64,000 nt of DNA. Origin: Manihot esculenta. Taxonomy: Eukaryota > Streptophyta > Magnoliopsida > Malpighiales > Euphorbiaceae. A program made the translations under genes and the position numbers. Below the pieces are notes generated by a model. It saw only the letters and a list, made by a program, of their open reading frames with translations, did no database searches and was not told the origin of the DNA. How positions within the stretch are numbered: position 1 is the first letter of the stretch; every line of letters begins with the position of its first letter. This document shows, piece after piece, positions 21,301 to 33,676 of this stretch. Location of the stretch: the NCBI RefSeq assembly GCF_001659605.2, contig NC_035164.2, forward strand, positions 8,791,038 to 8,855,037, in the 5' to 3' direction.

Positions 21301-23064
21301 TGAGGAAACTCAAGTACGACAAGAGAGCATTGAACCGCCAGTAGAACCACTTCCAGAACCACAAACAGTTGTGGAAACTGAAAGGGTGACACAAGTCCCA
21401 CGCAGATCTGATAGGACACGTCATCAGCCTGAGAGATATGGATTTCTCATGACTGATAGTCGTGAACTTTTGCTCATTGATCAAGATGAGCCTACTACCT
21501 ATCAATAGGCTGTGTCAGGTCCAGATTCTGAGAAATGGCTTTCCGCCATGAAATCTGAAATGCAATCCATGTATGACAATCGAGTTTAGTCATTAATTGA
21601 TCCCCCTGAGGGTGTTAAGACCATTGATTGCAAATGGGTTTTCAAGAAGAAAACTGACATGGATGGAAATGTGCATACGTACAAAGCAAGGCTTGTTGCA
21701 AAAGGTTTCAAGCAAACTCATGGTATGGACTATGATGAGACCTTTTCGCCAGTTGCAATGCTTAAGTCGATTAGAATTCTCATTGCCATTGCTGCGTATT
21801 ATGATTAAGAGATATGGCAAATGGATGTCAAAACAGCTTTCCTTAATGGAAACTTGCTCGAGGATGTGTACATGACACAACCTGAGTGTTTTGTAATCCC
21901 TGAGAATTCTGGAAAGATTTGCAAGCTTCAGAGATCCATTTATAGATTGAAGCAAGCTTCTCGGAGCTGAAATCTTCGTTTTGATGAGACAGTCAGGGAC
22001 TTTGGATTCATCAAAAATGAAGATGAACCTTGTGTTTACAAGATGGTTAGTGGGAGTGCAGTTGTATTTCTAGTCCTATATGCGGATGACATATTACTCA
22101 TTGGAAATGATATCCCTACCTTGCAAAAGGTTAAGACTTGGTTAGGGAATTCTTTTTCAATGAAGGACTTAGGTGAGGCTGCATATATCCTTGGTGTTAA
22201 GATCTATAGGGATATATCCAAGAGGATAATCAGTTTGAGACAAAGTACTTATATTGACAAGGTGCTGAAAAGGTTCAGCATGCAAGATTCCAAAAGAGGA
22301 TTCTTGCCCATATCTCATGGTATTCATCTCAGCAAGAATCAATGTCCTATGACATCTGATGAGCGAGAACGGATGAATAAGATCCCTTATGCTTCTGCTA
22401 TTGGATCTATCATGTATGCCATGTTATGTACTAGACCAGACGTCTTATATGCCTTGAGCACAACGAGCAGATATCAGGCAGATCCCGGTGAGAGTCACTG
22501 GACAACTGTTAAAAATATCCTAAAGTACCTTAGAAGGACTAAGGATGCATTCCTAGATTATGGAGGTTTGGAAGACGAGCTAGTTGTAAATGGTTACACA
22601 GATGCTAGTTTCCAAACCGACATAGATGACTTCAGATCGCAGTTAGGATTTGTATTCACTTTAAATGGTGGAGCTGTTAGCTGGAAAAGTTCCAAGCAGA
22701 GCATTGTAGCATATTCTACAACAGAAGCTGAGTATATAGCAGCAAAATAGCAGCTAAAGAGGCAGTCTGGTTGAAGAAATTCATCACAGAGTTGGGAGTG
22801 GTTCCTAGCATTGCAAATCCTATGGACCTTTATTGTGATAACAATGGTGCCATAGCACAGGCAAAGGAGCCCAGATCTCATCAGAGATCTAAACACATAC
22901 TCAGGCGATATCACCTTATTCAAGAGATCATTGATAGAGGAGATATTAAAATATGTAAAGTAGACACAAATGACAACATTGCAGATCCACTAACCAAGGC
23001 TCTTTCACAGGTCAAGCATGATCAGCACACTAGGTCTATGGGTATTAGATACTTGTATGATTAG
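21301..23064 (+). pseudogene. Copia-1 reverse transcriptase and RNase H, degenerate
   Basis: Copia RT begins near 21520 and includes KTAFLNGN and, at about 22078-22107, the catalytic YADD. RNase H contains VNGYTDASF, TTEAEYIA and LYCDNNGA, then the usual C-terminal ADPLTKAL. There are in-frame stops in 21298-22040 and a frameshift around 22745. RT copies the RNA and RNase H removes it; this copy is dead. Confidence 0.88.
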
Positions 23065-23084
23065 GCCTAGTGCGAGTGGGAGAT

Positions 23085-24593
23085 TGTTAGTGTATATGCC
23101 CTAGGCCATTATCTTGGACCTTTTTGTATGTCGTTTTGGTTATTAATAAAAGAGGTTTTTATCATTATTATTTGTTTGCATGTTACATAATAATGATTAT
23201 CATCCCTGGTTACTTATTATTATGTTGATAATAATAAAATACAACTAGTATGATTATTGATTGATAATCATGAGATTATTATATATATATTGATATAATT
23301 CAATAATCATAGATACTTGTTAGAGAACAAAGTATTGGATGGACCCGCACTGAGATCACTACATGGGTTATTGTCATAAGTGAATCTCAAAGTAGTTATG
23401 TCTTAATACTTTGACTTGAGATTGTCATAGTTTCCAACATGAGGACTATTATGTTTTGACATAATCAAACATTGTCTTTAATCGGACAATCATAAAGGTT
23501 ATGATTGAGCATAATAGAAATTATATAGAGGATAATGAACAATCAAGATAGGATTTGTCCCTCTCTCCGAGAGAGATATCTTCTGGGCCCCTCGATAAGT
23601 GAGACTGAAAAATGCATAGCCGTGCTCAAATGAATTGATAGTGTGATCAATATCATTTAATTTTTATCAGTCTACTTAGAGATTGAGAAATCATAAGTTT
23701 GAACATTATAAGTTTGATATTGACTATGACTTATGTTCAAACTAGATATCGTGAGACAAAGGGATTAATTCATGTTCTATTTATTAGGCTTTATCGGACT
23801 ATTGATCCTCATATTAGTTGGGTAGTCATAATGTCTTGCTAGAGGCCACTTATGACTTATGGGCCTTGTGGAACTGGACCTATTGCCAATTAATGTGAGC
23901 CTATTGGGTCACACACAAAAGAACGTTGTTGATGTGTTATGTCATATTAATGGGCTAAAAGCCCAAAGCCCATTAATATAATTAATAATAATAAAGTGTT
24001 ATTATTATTAATCATTAATATAATTAATAATAATAAAGTGTTATTATTATTAATATGAATTATTATGAGATAATAATATTTAAAAGATCTGTAGTCTATA
24101 TCTGTAACTGTTACAGATAAAGGACTCTATCATATAAGATATTTGAGTATCTGTGAGATTGTGATAGTAGGTTATGAATACAACTCCTTTTAGGAAAAGG
24201 AGTTGTGGGAAAAACACAACTCCTTTTAGGAAAAAGAGTTGTGGGAAAAATAAAAAACTGAAACATATAAATACCCATTCTATGAATTGTGGAAGGTACA
24301 TTTTTTAGAAAACTCAGTCTAAAAAGCTGCAGATTGTGAAGCACCTATCTATCTTTGAGAGAGTTAGAACTCTAGAACGATAGAAGACGTTCGTGTGGAT
24401 ACCATAGAGGGTGTTCGTTTGAAAAAGCAGCACCATCAGTCCAACATTGTATCTTCTCGACGAGATTAACAGGTTAGTTTCATATCCTTCTTGTGAATTA
24501 AATGAAGCACTCGGATTCTGAGAAAAGGAAATCAGAGAAATTTTATTTTTCCACTGCGCCTTTGGGTTGCAATAATCTCGGGATTTCCCAACA
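23085..24593 (+). repeat. Copia-1 3' LTR
   Basis: This 1509-bp LTR follows the purine tract GAGTGGGAGA. It ends CCCAACA and is followed by the TCCTT duplication. TATAAATA is at 24266-24273. Two back-to-back hairpins lie at 24180-24206 and about 24219-24245. Confidence 0.93.
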
Positions 24594-25091
24594 TCCTTCA
24601 CCTTCTTGACTGTCTTCCCTATAAAAATTATTGTTTAACATATCATCTTGATTCATTTTAAAAATTTATTGGCTCAAACAGTCAATGATATCTAAACCAT
24701 AAACAGGGGACATGTTATGGGGGTATTTCATAGCATCATAAACATTAAACTTTATTACTTCCCCTTCAAATTCCATGGTCAATGTGCCATCATGTACATC
24801 TATCTTAGTTCTGGTCGTGCTCAAGAAAGGTCATCCAAGCAAGATGTCTGAGGTAGTGTTGCTACTGTCTTCCTCCATATCAATCACATAGAAATCTACT
24901 AGAAAGACAAGTTGATCTACTTAGACTAGAACATCTTCTAGAATGCCTTTTGGATATACCACGGATCTATCAGCCAATTGAATGACCACTCTAGTGTCTT
25001 TAAGTGCACCTGCATTCAAGGAATTATAAATAGAAAGAGGCATAACATTAATTGATGCACCTAGGTCACACATGGCCTTCTTGATGTCCAC
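24594..25091 (-). pseudogene. Athila-like protease remnant (5' part of the split element)
   Basis: On the minus strand this codes the same protease segment as 28590-29060 of the neighbouring element. It reads AMCDLGASINVMPL, then VVIQLADRSVV, TTSDILLG and MEFEGEV. At least three in-frame stops are present. It continues, across Copia-1, into 1419-1. The right edge is the insertion point of the element starting at 25092. Confidence 0.85.
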
Positions 25092-26650
25092 TGATAGAGC
25101 ATATTTTAGTCCATTTTATCATGATATTCTTGATGTTTATTTACACCATTTCTGCCTAATTTTGTGGTTTTAATCATGTTTTGCAGATATTAGGTGTAAA
25201 GAGACAATCTGGAGAAAATGCTCTTAAAACTGCCAAAAAGTGTCAAATATGAAAAGTGCCAAAAAAGAAAAGTTTTCAAATAAGGAAAGTGCAGAAGAAA
25301 AAGCAAATAAGGAAAGCTCAGTCAGAAGATTATTTGAAATTCAAATCGCAGATCTTTCTTTCCTTGTTCAAAGAAGTGCACACACTGCAGCAGTCAGATC
25401 TTCCTATTTAGGCAGCAAGATTTCAAGAAGATACACTTGCCTCTTCTGCATTCAGCATTCAAAATTCAAACGAAGGCTCCACCTAAAAAGGAAAGACTGG
25501 ACAGAATTTCTTTCCCTTCTGCACATCCATCCGCGCGCACAACTTCCCTCTGAAGAGCATGCCGCGCGCCACCTTCCTTCTGAAGAGCTTGCAATGCGAT
25601 TCTTTCCTTTTCAGACCCCTTGGGCAGCAAGGTTAGCATCTAATCCTATTTAAGAAGCACATAAGGCCAGCCGAATAGCTTCTTCTCCCCTTCTCTTCGG
25701 ATTCAAGGCTGCTGCACCACATCTTCTCCAAGCAAGCTTCGGCTCTTCTCTTCTTCTACCTTTCTCCATTATTTTTGGTTTTGTTTCAGTCATGAGTGGC
25801 TGAAACCTTTTAATCTAGTTGAAGATTGGTTGAAACTTAAGTTGTTTAATGGATTGTGAGATCTGAACATAAACTGTTTGTCTTTGGTTTGTTCAATATT
25901 CATACAATTTCATGCTTGAATCTATTATTGCTTTGTGTTTTGATCAAATTGGCCACTTGATTCTTGATTGCAAGGTAATATATTGTTAGTTTGGATAATT
26001 TTAAGTCCGTAATTGCTTGGATTGTTCAAACATAAGGACACTTGGTGTAAAAACTAAGGAAATTGTATGATCTAGCAACATCTCATGCGTTTGAGTAGCG
26101 AGGATTGGATGTCTCTATCTCTTCATGCAATTAACAATTGTTTTGATGCTTAAGGCCCAAGGACATTCCTTGGCAATTTGTTAATTAGTAATTAATTAGA
26201 GGACATTCCCTAATTGGTTTAATCTTAAGGAGAGACATGGTGGTGAGAAGCGTTTTCCGTCTCCATAACTAATCTATTGAATCAATCAAAAGAACATAAG
26301 TTTCAATGATCAATTCAAACAACTTAAGTGGATCCAACTCTTCAAGTAGACCTTTCTCATTATTGATTTCCCTTTTATTTTATTATTCGCTCATTTAATT
26401 GCTTTTAGTAGTTGCTCAATCAAATCAATCTCAAAACCCCCATTTTAATTTTATTGCACTTTATTTTTATTCTGCTCTCAGCTACCTGCTTTCAGTTTCT
26501 CATTCAGTTAATTCTCTTGATCTTGTTAAGAAAAAGATAGATAAGTTTTCAATTCTCTATGGATACAATCCTTTTCCACTATGTACAGTAGTAATATTGT
26601 TGATAACCGAAAAGGTTATTTTTGACCGGTTTCGACAACCACAACTGTCA
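25092..26650 (+). repeat. 5' LTR of the integrase-less Athila-like element
   Basis: This 1559-bp LTR runs from TGATAGAGC to AACTGTCA. It matches 32086-32482 at its start. A TATTTAAG box near 25648 is a plausible promoter. The frame at 25240-25653 lies in LTR sequence and is not considered a gene. Confidence 0.88.
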
Positions 26651-26655
26651 AAAAT

Positions 26656-26673
26656 TGGCGCCGTTGCCGGGGA
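26656..26673 (+). other. Primer-binding site, tRNA-Asp type
   Basis: TGGCGCCGTTGCCGGGGA is complementary to the 3' end of plant tRNA-Asp. It lies five bases after the LTR, as in many Athila/Tat elements. Confidence 0.85.
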
Positions 26674-26702
26674 ATTGATCTAACTTGTTTTTTTTTTCTT
26701 TC

Positions 26703-28379
26703 ATGACCAGATCTGCACAAGGATACTCTGCCTTACGATCCAGAAATTGAACGCACAATCAGGAGACTAGGTAAGCAAGCATCTCGGTTGTGGGAGACAA
26801 CACAAGTCGAGACCACTCCTGAAGAAGCTCCAATCACATACCACACATCTGAAACTGCCGAACTTCACCAACAAGCCACACAAATGGCCGAACCTCATGC
26901 ACAACCTGCTGCCCATAATGGACATGCTGTCCAAGATAAAATAATTCAAGAAAATCCAGCCATGAGGCCCCAGTGCAAAGAGAAAGGACCATGAGACAGT
27001 TGGCAGCACCCATAGGTGATCAAACACCTCTTTGTATCACTTATCCACCTCTGACAGTTCCCTTTGAACTGAAAACAGGTTTGATTCATCTTCTGCCTAA
27101 ATTTAGAGGTCTTGAGAATGAAAATCCACACAAGCACTTAAAGGAATTTAACATTGTTTGTTCAACCATGAGGCCGCAAGGCATAACTGAAGACTATGTT
27201 AAGTTAAGAGCTTTTCCTTTTTCACTTGATGATTATGCTAAGGATTGGTTATTTTATTTGCCACCTGGATCTATTACTTCTTGGAATGACATGGTAGTAG
27301 CTTTTTTGAATAAATACTTCCCAACTTCTAAAGCCATTGGCATAAAAAGACAGATCAATAGCATAAGACAAAAGCCATCTGAGGATTTATATGACTATTG
27401 GGAAAGGTTTAAAAGATTGTGTACAAGTTGTCCTCAACATGATATTTCAGATAAGGCACTCATAGAATTCTTCTATGGAGGATTGCTTTCATCAGAAAGG
27501 AGATTCATTTATGTAGCCTGTGGAGGATCCATTGCAGATAAGACACCTAGAGAGATGAGAGAGCTGATCTCCACCCTTGCAGCCTCATCTAGGCAATATG
27601 GAAAAGAAAAGCAACTGCAGAGAGAAGCCAATGAGGTAAGTACATCTAATCTTTCCTCTCAAATTTCTGCACTAACCTTTGCCATGACAAATTTCTTCAC
27701 AGGCCAGCCTCAACAAGCCCAGCCAACTAGGCCATGTGGGATTTGTGCATATGTAGGACACCCAACTAATCAATGTCCCACACTGCAAGAGGATAGCCAG
27801 CAAGTGAATGCCATTGGAGGATACAACAACCAGCCTAGACATGATCCATACTCCAACACATACAACCTAGACTGGAGGGACTATCCCAATTTCAGCTATG
27901 GAAGGGCTAACAATTATATGAACTATCAAAGGAATCAAGCCCAACCAGCACCTTCAAGTTCCAAGTAGCACCTTGAAAAGATGATGGAGACACTTGCAAA
28001 TCATGTGCAGACTCTCCAACAATAGGTGGGACAGATAGCCACATCAGTAACCAAGCTTGAATCACAAGGTAAGCTCCCTTCTCAAACTAAAACTAATCCC
28101 AGATAGAATGTGAGTGCCATCACATTGAGAAGTGGGAAAGAGCTTCAAGATGCCAAATATGAGGAAGAGAAGCAAGTTGCACAAGAGCCAGGGGTTTCAA
28201 CTGAAACCATTCCTGCGCACCACCCCCCTGAGCCAGCCGGCCGAACTCCATCTGACACTACTCCTGCGTAGAAGGCTGATCACCAGGTACGTTTTCATAT
28301 TCCACCTCCTTTTCCAAAGAGATTCGAAAGAACGCAAAAAGAAAAAGAAGAAAAGGAGATCCTTGAGACTTTCAGAAAG
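26703..28379 (+). pseudogene. Athila-like gag, degenerate
   Basis: An N-terminal portion (LPYDPEIERTIRRL, from 26722) runs to 26994. The frame then shifts, and the gag core continues from about 26973 to 27968. It holds the retrotransposon gag domain (AKDWLFYLPPGSITSWNDM, then FLNKYFP and DLYDYWERFKRLC) and a zinc knuckle (CGICAYVGHPTNQCP). Stops follow at about 27966, 28024, 28105 and 28270 in the gag-protease linker. Gag would form the particle; this copy is broken. Confidence 0.88.
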
Positions 28380-29384
28380 GTGAAAATCAACATACCTTTG
28401 CTAGATGTTGTTAAGCAGATTCCCAGGTACCCAAAATTTCTGAAAGAACTTTGCACTAATAGGAGGAAGCTTGCTAAAAGAGAAAAAGTTAGTGTAGGTG
28501 AGGTTGTTACTGCTGTGATAAAAAGAGAACTCCCCACCAAGTGCAAAGACAAAGGCATGTTTGCTATAGCTTGCAAAATAGGGAATGTTGGGATTAAGAA
28601 AGCCATGTGTGATCTTGGTGCATCTATTAATGTTATGCCCCTTACCATTTATAATTCTTTGAGTGTAGGTGCACTAAAATACACAAGAGTAGTCATTCAG
28701 TTGGCTGACAGATCTGTGGTACACCCCATAGGTGTTCTAGAAGATGTTCTAGTTCAAGTAGATGAACTTATCTTTCCTGCAAACTTTTATGTGATTGATA
28801 CAAAGGAAGACAGTTGCAACACTACTTCTGACATCCTTCTTGGACGTCCTTTCCTGAGTACTGCTAGGACTAAGATTGATGTGCATGATGGCACATTGAC
28901 TATGGAGTTTGAAGGGGAAGTCATGAAATTTAATGTTTATGATGCTATGAAATATCCACATGATATGTCCCCTATTTATGGTCTTGATATTATTGATTGC
29001 TTGAGCCAGGAAATCTTTGATAAAAATCAAGATGACATTCTGAACAATGATTTTTGCAGGGAAACTGACCAGGTAAAGGTAGATAGCCAGAAAGAGCCAA
29101 AACTGAAGGAAACAATCTACAGCATCCAACAGGTGAACTGCAGACAACCGCAAGAAGAACAGAAACCAACCGCACCCTTTCAGCTTGGTGCGCAGACCAT
29201 TCCTGCACAGGAAGAAGGACCTAAAAGCCTTTCAAGGGCAACTCTTCAGCTTCCATTGCAGATCAGTCTTTCCAGCCCCCCCTTTCAGTCAGATCTTGCG
29301 CAGAAGGAGATCCCAGAATCCAGTTCTGTGAGACAGTCAGCACAGACACCTCCTTGCTCGCCTAATCCACATACTGCAGATTAG
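28380..29384 (+). pseudogene. Athila-like protease and linker
   Basis: An open segment of 334 codons in the gag frame. It contains the aspartic protease site CDLGASINVMP (near residues 79-89) and DILLGRPFLSTARTKID downstream. A Pro/Gln-rich linker of about 100 residues precedes RT and ends at TAG (29382). The same linker position in the related remnant at 890-1370 is filled by the CLPKQ-like repeat. Confidence 0.85.
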
Positions 29385-31009
29385 AAAATTTCAGAATCAG
29401 ATCTGAAGCCTCTTCCAGGCCATCTGAAATACATGTATTTGGGAGCTGACAAGACACTACCAGTAATAGTGTCCAATGAATTGAGCCAACATGAAGAAGA
29501 AAGCCTCCTAAAAGTACTGAGGAAGCACAAAGGGGCCATAGGATGGACCATATATGACATCAAAGGTATCTCCCCCACCACATGCATGCATAGAATACAT
29601 ATGGAGGAGGAATACAAGCCAGTCAGAGATGCTCAAAGAAGACTGAATCCCCCCATGATGGAAGTGGTGAAAAAGGAGATAGTGAAGCTTCTAGATGCAG
29701 GTATTATCTACCCAATCTCTGATAGCAAATGAGTGAGTCCTGTGCATGTAGTCCCAAAGAAAACTGGGATTACCATTGTCCCAAATGCTGAAGGAGAACT
29801 TGTTCCCACTAGAGTTCAGAATGGTTGGAGAGTGCGCATGGATTATAGAAAACTAAATGCAGCAACAAGGAAGGATCACTTTCCCCTACCTTTCATTGAT
29901 CAGATGCTAGAAAGACTTGCAGGTAAGTCCCACTATTGTTGTCTTGATGGCTTTTCAGGTTTTTATCAGATTCCAGTTGCTCCAGAAGACCAAGAGAAGA
30001 CCAAGAGAAGACCACCTTCACTTGTCCTTTTGGCACCTTTGCATTTAGAAGAATGCTATTTGGACTTTGCAATGCACCTGCCACTTTCTAGCGATGCATG
30101 ATGAGCATATTCTCTGACTATATGGAGAAAATCATTGAGATATTTATGGATGATTTCACAGTCTATGGCAACTCCTTTGAAGAGAGCCTTGCCAATCTGG
30201 AAAAGATCCTTCAGAGATGCATTGAATCAAATCTTGTACTGAACTATGAAAAATGCCACTTTATGGTTAACCAAGGTTTGATTTTAGGCCATGTTGTTTC
30301 AGCTAAGGGCATTGAAGTAGACAAAGCCAAGGTGGATACCATAAAAAATCTACCTTATCCCACAAATATTAGAGAAATTTGGTCCTTCCTTGGTCGTGCA
30401 GGGTTTTATAGAAGATTCATTAAAGATATCTCTAAAATCACATTGCCATTATGCAAATTGCTCCAACAGGATGTAACATTTGGTTTTGATGCAGATTGCA
30501 AGAAAGCATTTGATCTGATTAAGGAATTACTTGTGACTGTCCCAATCATTGAGGCACCTGACTAGAACTTGCCTTTTGAAATCACGTGTGATGCAAGCAA
30601 CTATGCTGTGGGGGCAGTCTTGGGCCAACGTGTGGGGCACTCATCCCACGTCATTCATTATGCCTCTCGCACATTGGATACTGCACAAAGCAATTACTCA
30701 ACAACAGAAAAGGAACTCTTGGCTGTTGTATTTGCTTTAGAGAAATTCAGACCATATTTCTTGGGGACTAAAGTCATTGTCTATTCAAACCATGCAGCAT
30801 TGCGATATCTTATCAAGAAAAAAGAGGCAAAACCAAGACTTATTAGGTGGATTCTACTATTACAAGAGTTTGATATGGAGATAAGAGACAAGCAAGGTAA
30901 AGAAAATCTTGTGGCCGACCACCTTAGCCGGCTTACCTCTAGCTCTGCGCCATGTCCAGTCAAGGAGGACTTCCTAGACGAACATCTGTTCGTCACTCAT
31001 TCAGCATAA
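29385..31009 (+). pseudogene. Athila-like reverse transcriptase and RNase H, no integrase
   Basis: RT starts around LKYMYLGADK (29427) and has a TGA at 29730. WRVRMDYRKLN and FPLPFIDQMLERL follow. An 11-bp tandem duplication (GACCAAGAGAA) near 29988-30009 shifts the frame. The catalytic site reads IFMDDFTVY (about 30140). RNase H includes [17 protein letters not shown] and ends after [11 protein letters not shown]. The frame ends at 31009 in the region where integrase normally begins. Confidence 0.9.
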
Positions 31010-32085
31010 GGGATCGCACCATGCACACCACACCCCAGGGGAGTACTCAGTTTCTTTTGCATTTTTATTTTCTTATACATTGAGGACAATGCATGATTTA
31101 GGTGTGGGGGTGCATATCTCTTCTTCTTCTTCTTCTTCTTTTTTTCTTCTTCTTCTCCTTTCAGATTTGCGATTTTCCTTTTTCTTTTCAGATTTGTGAA
31201 TTTTTTTTTTCTTTTCTTTCTTTAGGTTATGCGATTTTTCCTTTCAGATTTCCTTTCAATTTTCTTTTAGTTTGTTTTCATTTTTTTACTTTCAATAACA
31301 CACACAACCACAATCTTCTTCTTTTTTATTTGCTCTACTCAAACTTATGAACTATGTTGAATGAGCTTTTCTTTCCATGATCCCATTGATGTGATGACTC
31401 TTTAAACTTATGTTGAATCAATTGTAGTGAGTTATATTCATATTTGAGAATTGCCTTTTGAATTAAATCTTTGAGCTTGCCATGGTGAAAAATATACTGA
31501 TGACACTCATTAGAGAGAATGAATTGAAAGATGTATGAATGAACTTAACATGACTTGTTTTAGCAATTGGTGTTGATTTGCCCAATTCATTGAAAAAGAA
31601 ATTCAGCAAAGGCTTAGACTTCATGAGCACAGATTGAAAACTATTCCAATGGTTGAAAGACTATGAACAGAGCTAGTAGCCACTTGGACAGGTAACCAAC
31701 TGAGTAATTGGGGGTGGGTATCACCAATATGTACCTTCACGTCAAAAGGTTGGTGACTTTTTCAAACAAAATTTAAGTGCAAAGGCTGAATAAAGTACTT
31801 CAAGGTAAGGACAAATCACTCTGAAAGCTAGGAAAAGTCTTAATTGAACAATAACATGTGCATGTGTAATCTCTCTCTTGAGTAAAACAAATTCTAGCCA
31901 TGGTAAGTAAGGGGAAACAAGGAAAGAAGGTGAGTAACCTTCATGCATATATTCTTCACTGCGATGATTCAAAATAGGTTCTAGAGTAAGAGCTTAAGTG
32001 GAAATAAGGATCAAGTAGCAAAGAGAGCTTGTTTGACTATGTTTATTTGCTTGAGGACAAGCAAAAGGCTAGGTGTGGAGGTATT
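31010..32085 (+). other. 3' untranslated region of the Athila-like element
   Basis: No coding signal. Pyrimidine-rich DNA at 31117-31280 ends three times in CTTTTCAG or CCTTTCAG followed by ATTT, resembling splice acceptors. Just before the LTR is a polypurine tract, and further upstream a TTGAGGACAA motif shared with the antisense element near 59145. Confidence 0.7.
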
Positions 32086-32482
32086 TGATAGAGCATATTT
32101 TAGCCCATTTTATTATGATATTCTTGATGTTTATTTACACTATTTCTGTCTAATTTTGTGGTTTTAATCATGTTTTGTAGATATTAGGTGTAAAGAGACA
32201 ATCTGGAGAAAATGCTCTTAAAATTGCCAAAAAGTGTCAAATATGAAAAGTGCCAAAAAAGGAAAGTTTTCAAATAAGGAAAGTGCAGAAGAAAAAGCAA
32301 ATAAGGAAAGCTCAGTCAGAATATTATTTGAAATTCAAATCGCAGATCTTTCTTTCCTTGTTCAAAGAAGTGCACACACTGCAGCAGTCAGATCTTCCTA
32401 TTTAGGCAGCAAGATTTCAAGAAGACGCACTTGCCTCTTCTGTATTCAGCATTCAAAATTCAAACGAAGGCTCCACCTAAAA
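32086..32482 (+). repeat. 3' LTR of the Athila-like element, truncated
   Basis: It matches the first 397 bp of the 5' LTR and stops at CCACCTAAAA, where a Tekay LTR begins. The remaining ~1.16 kb and the right-hand target duplication are missing from the window. Confidence 0.88.
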
Positions 32483-33676
32483 TGTAATGACCCCAAAATG
32501 GACCGTCACCGGTGCTAGGATTCAGGTCGGCTTAAGGCCGCCAGAACCCGTAGCAAGCCTGCTATACTCTCTATGTACCTGTAAATCTCATACATGACCA
32601 TACATTTTCTGTGAAAATAAAAACTCGTTTCTGAACCAAGGCTTAACCTGTGCATGCACTATCTCTGTATTCTGTACTCTGTACTCTGTACTCTGTACCC
32701 CTGACTAGAGCTTGCTCTAGATGGGTTAACTCATACCTGTTAAGCCTGGTTTTTCACATACTCTGTACAACAGTTATATAAACAAACCATGTATACACAG
32801 ATTTACAACACAAACATAGCCAAGTCAAGCACAACTGTAACTGTATACATAACTAGTACATCTCTTTAATATTACATGTCCACTCTAAGCTATTACAAAT
32901 CTCTTTACTCTTTCTGTACTCTGCTGATCTCCCCTGTACATTGTACACTGAACCTGCAAGACTGGGGTTAAGGGAGTGGGATGAGCTCTATAGCCCAGTG
33001 AGTAGAACAGTAAAACATATCATTAAAACATGACCTTATGGAATGCATCATAACACAGACAATCCACATCAAGGGTAAACCTGTCACCAAATAGTCCCAG
33101 TATCTCATACCAGGGCGTAGTCAAAGGCACCTGGATTTCCTGTCTCATATATGTATATGTGTCTATAACACCTGTACTTACCATTGCCAGGGCGTAGTCA
33201 AAGGCTCCTGGACTTTACTATACCTGCCAGGGCGTAGTCAAAGGCTCCTGGACTTATCTCAGTGACTATTGGATCATTCAGCATTCACCCACATCAACAA
33301 ATAACTATGCAATGCAACATATCCGTGGATTCTAATGCAATCAACCTACTGCATAACCATGATGCATGATATATGCTAAAAACATTCCATTTCTTAATTA
33401 AAAGACTTAAGTTTAGTTCCACTCACCTCTGGCTATCTGGACTGACTTTGCAGGCGCTGTACACTCTGGAGCAGTACTCACTGCTGCTCTGTCTGGTTCC
33501 TCTGGTCTATGTAAGCATAGATAAACGCAAATGAGGGACCAAACTAGCTTATGACCAACTCTAGTAAACTCCCCAAGAATCCCCTTAAACTCACTTAAAC
33601 ATCCATACAAAACATGCAAAGGAAGGCTGGACAGAACACTTTCGGTAGTTCGGCGGCCAAAAGTCCTCTCCAGAGT
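32483..33676 (-). repeat. Tekay-type LTR fragment A, minus strand
   Basis: It starts TGTAATGACCCC (the PBS-proximal end in minus orientation). It contains three tandem units with CCAGGGCGTAG...CCTGG at about 33108-33255 and the beginning of a dyad array. It is cut at about 33677 and joined to a different Tekay LTR subfamily. Confidence 0.82.

Larger units (their letters stand above)
1420..24593 (+). mobile_element. Copia-1: Ty1/Copia LTR retrotransposon with nested insertions
   Basis: The element is bounded by 1.5-kb LTRs (1420-2916 and 23085-24593) that start TGTTAG and end CAACA. It is flanked by the 5-bp duplication TCCTT (1415-1419 and 24594-24598). The PBS resumes at 15651 after a nested insertion, and gag, protease, integrase, RT and RNase H follow in Copia order up to 23064. 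A polypurine tract (GAGTGGGAGA) lies just before the 3' LTR. The coding region has several stops and at least two frameshifts, so it is inactive. Without the nested insertions it would be about 10 kb. It sits inside an antisense Athila-like remnant. Confidence 0.93.
25092..32482 (+). mobile_element. Athila-like Ty3/Gypsy element lacking integrase
   Basis: The 5' LTR (25092-26650) is followed by a tRNA-Asp-type PBS, gag, protease, RT, RNase H, a 1.1-kb 3' UTR, and a 3' LTR starting at 32086. The 3' LTR is cut after 397 bp by another LTR. No integrase sequence is present between RNase H (ends 31009) and the 3' UTR. The first 397 bp of the two LTRs differ at about 10 positions by eye. Gag and protease resemble the Athila/Tat branch, which lacks a chromodomain. 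Several stops and frameshifts make it non-coding. Confidence 0.9.

Noticed and set aside
25240..25653. 137-codon frame, repeated in part at 32234-32518
   Set aside because: It lies wholly in the LTR of the Athila-like element and its repetition follows LTR duplication.
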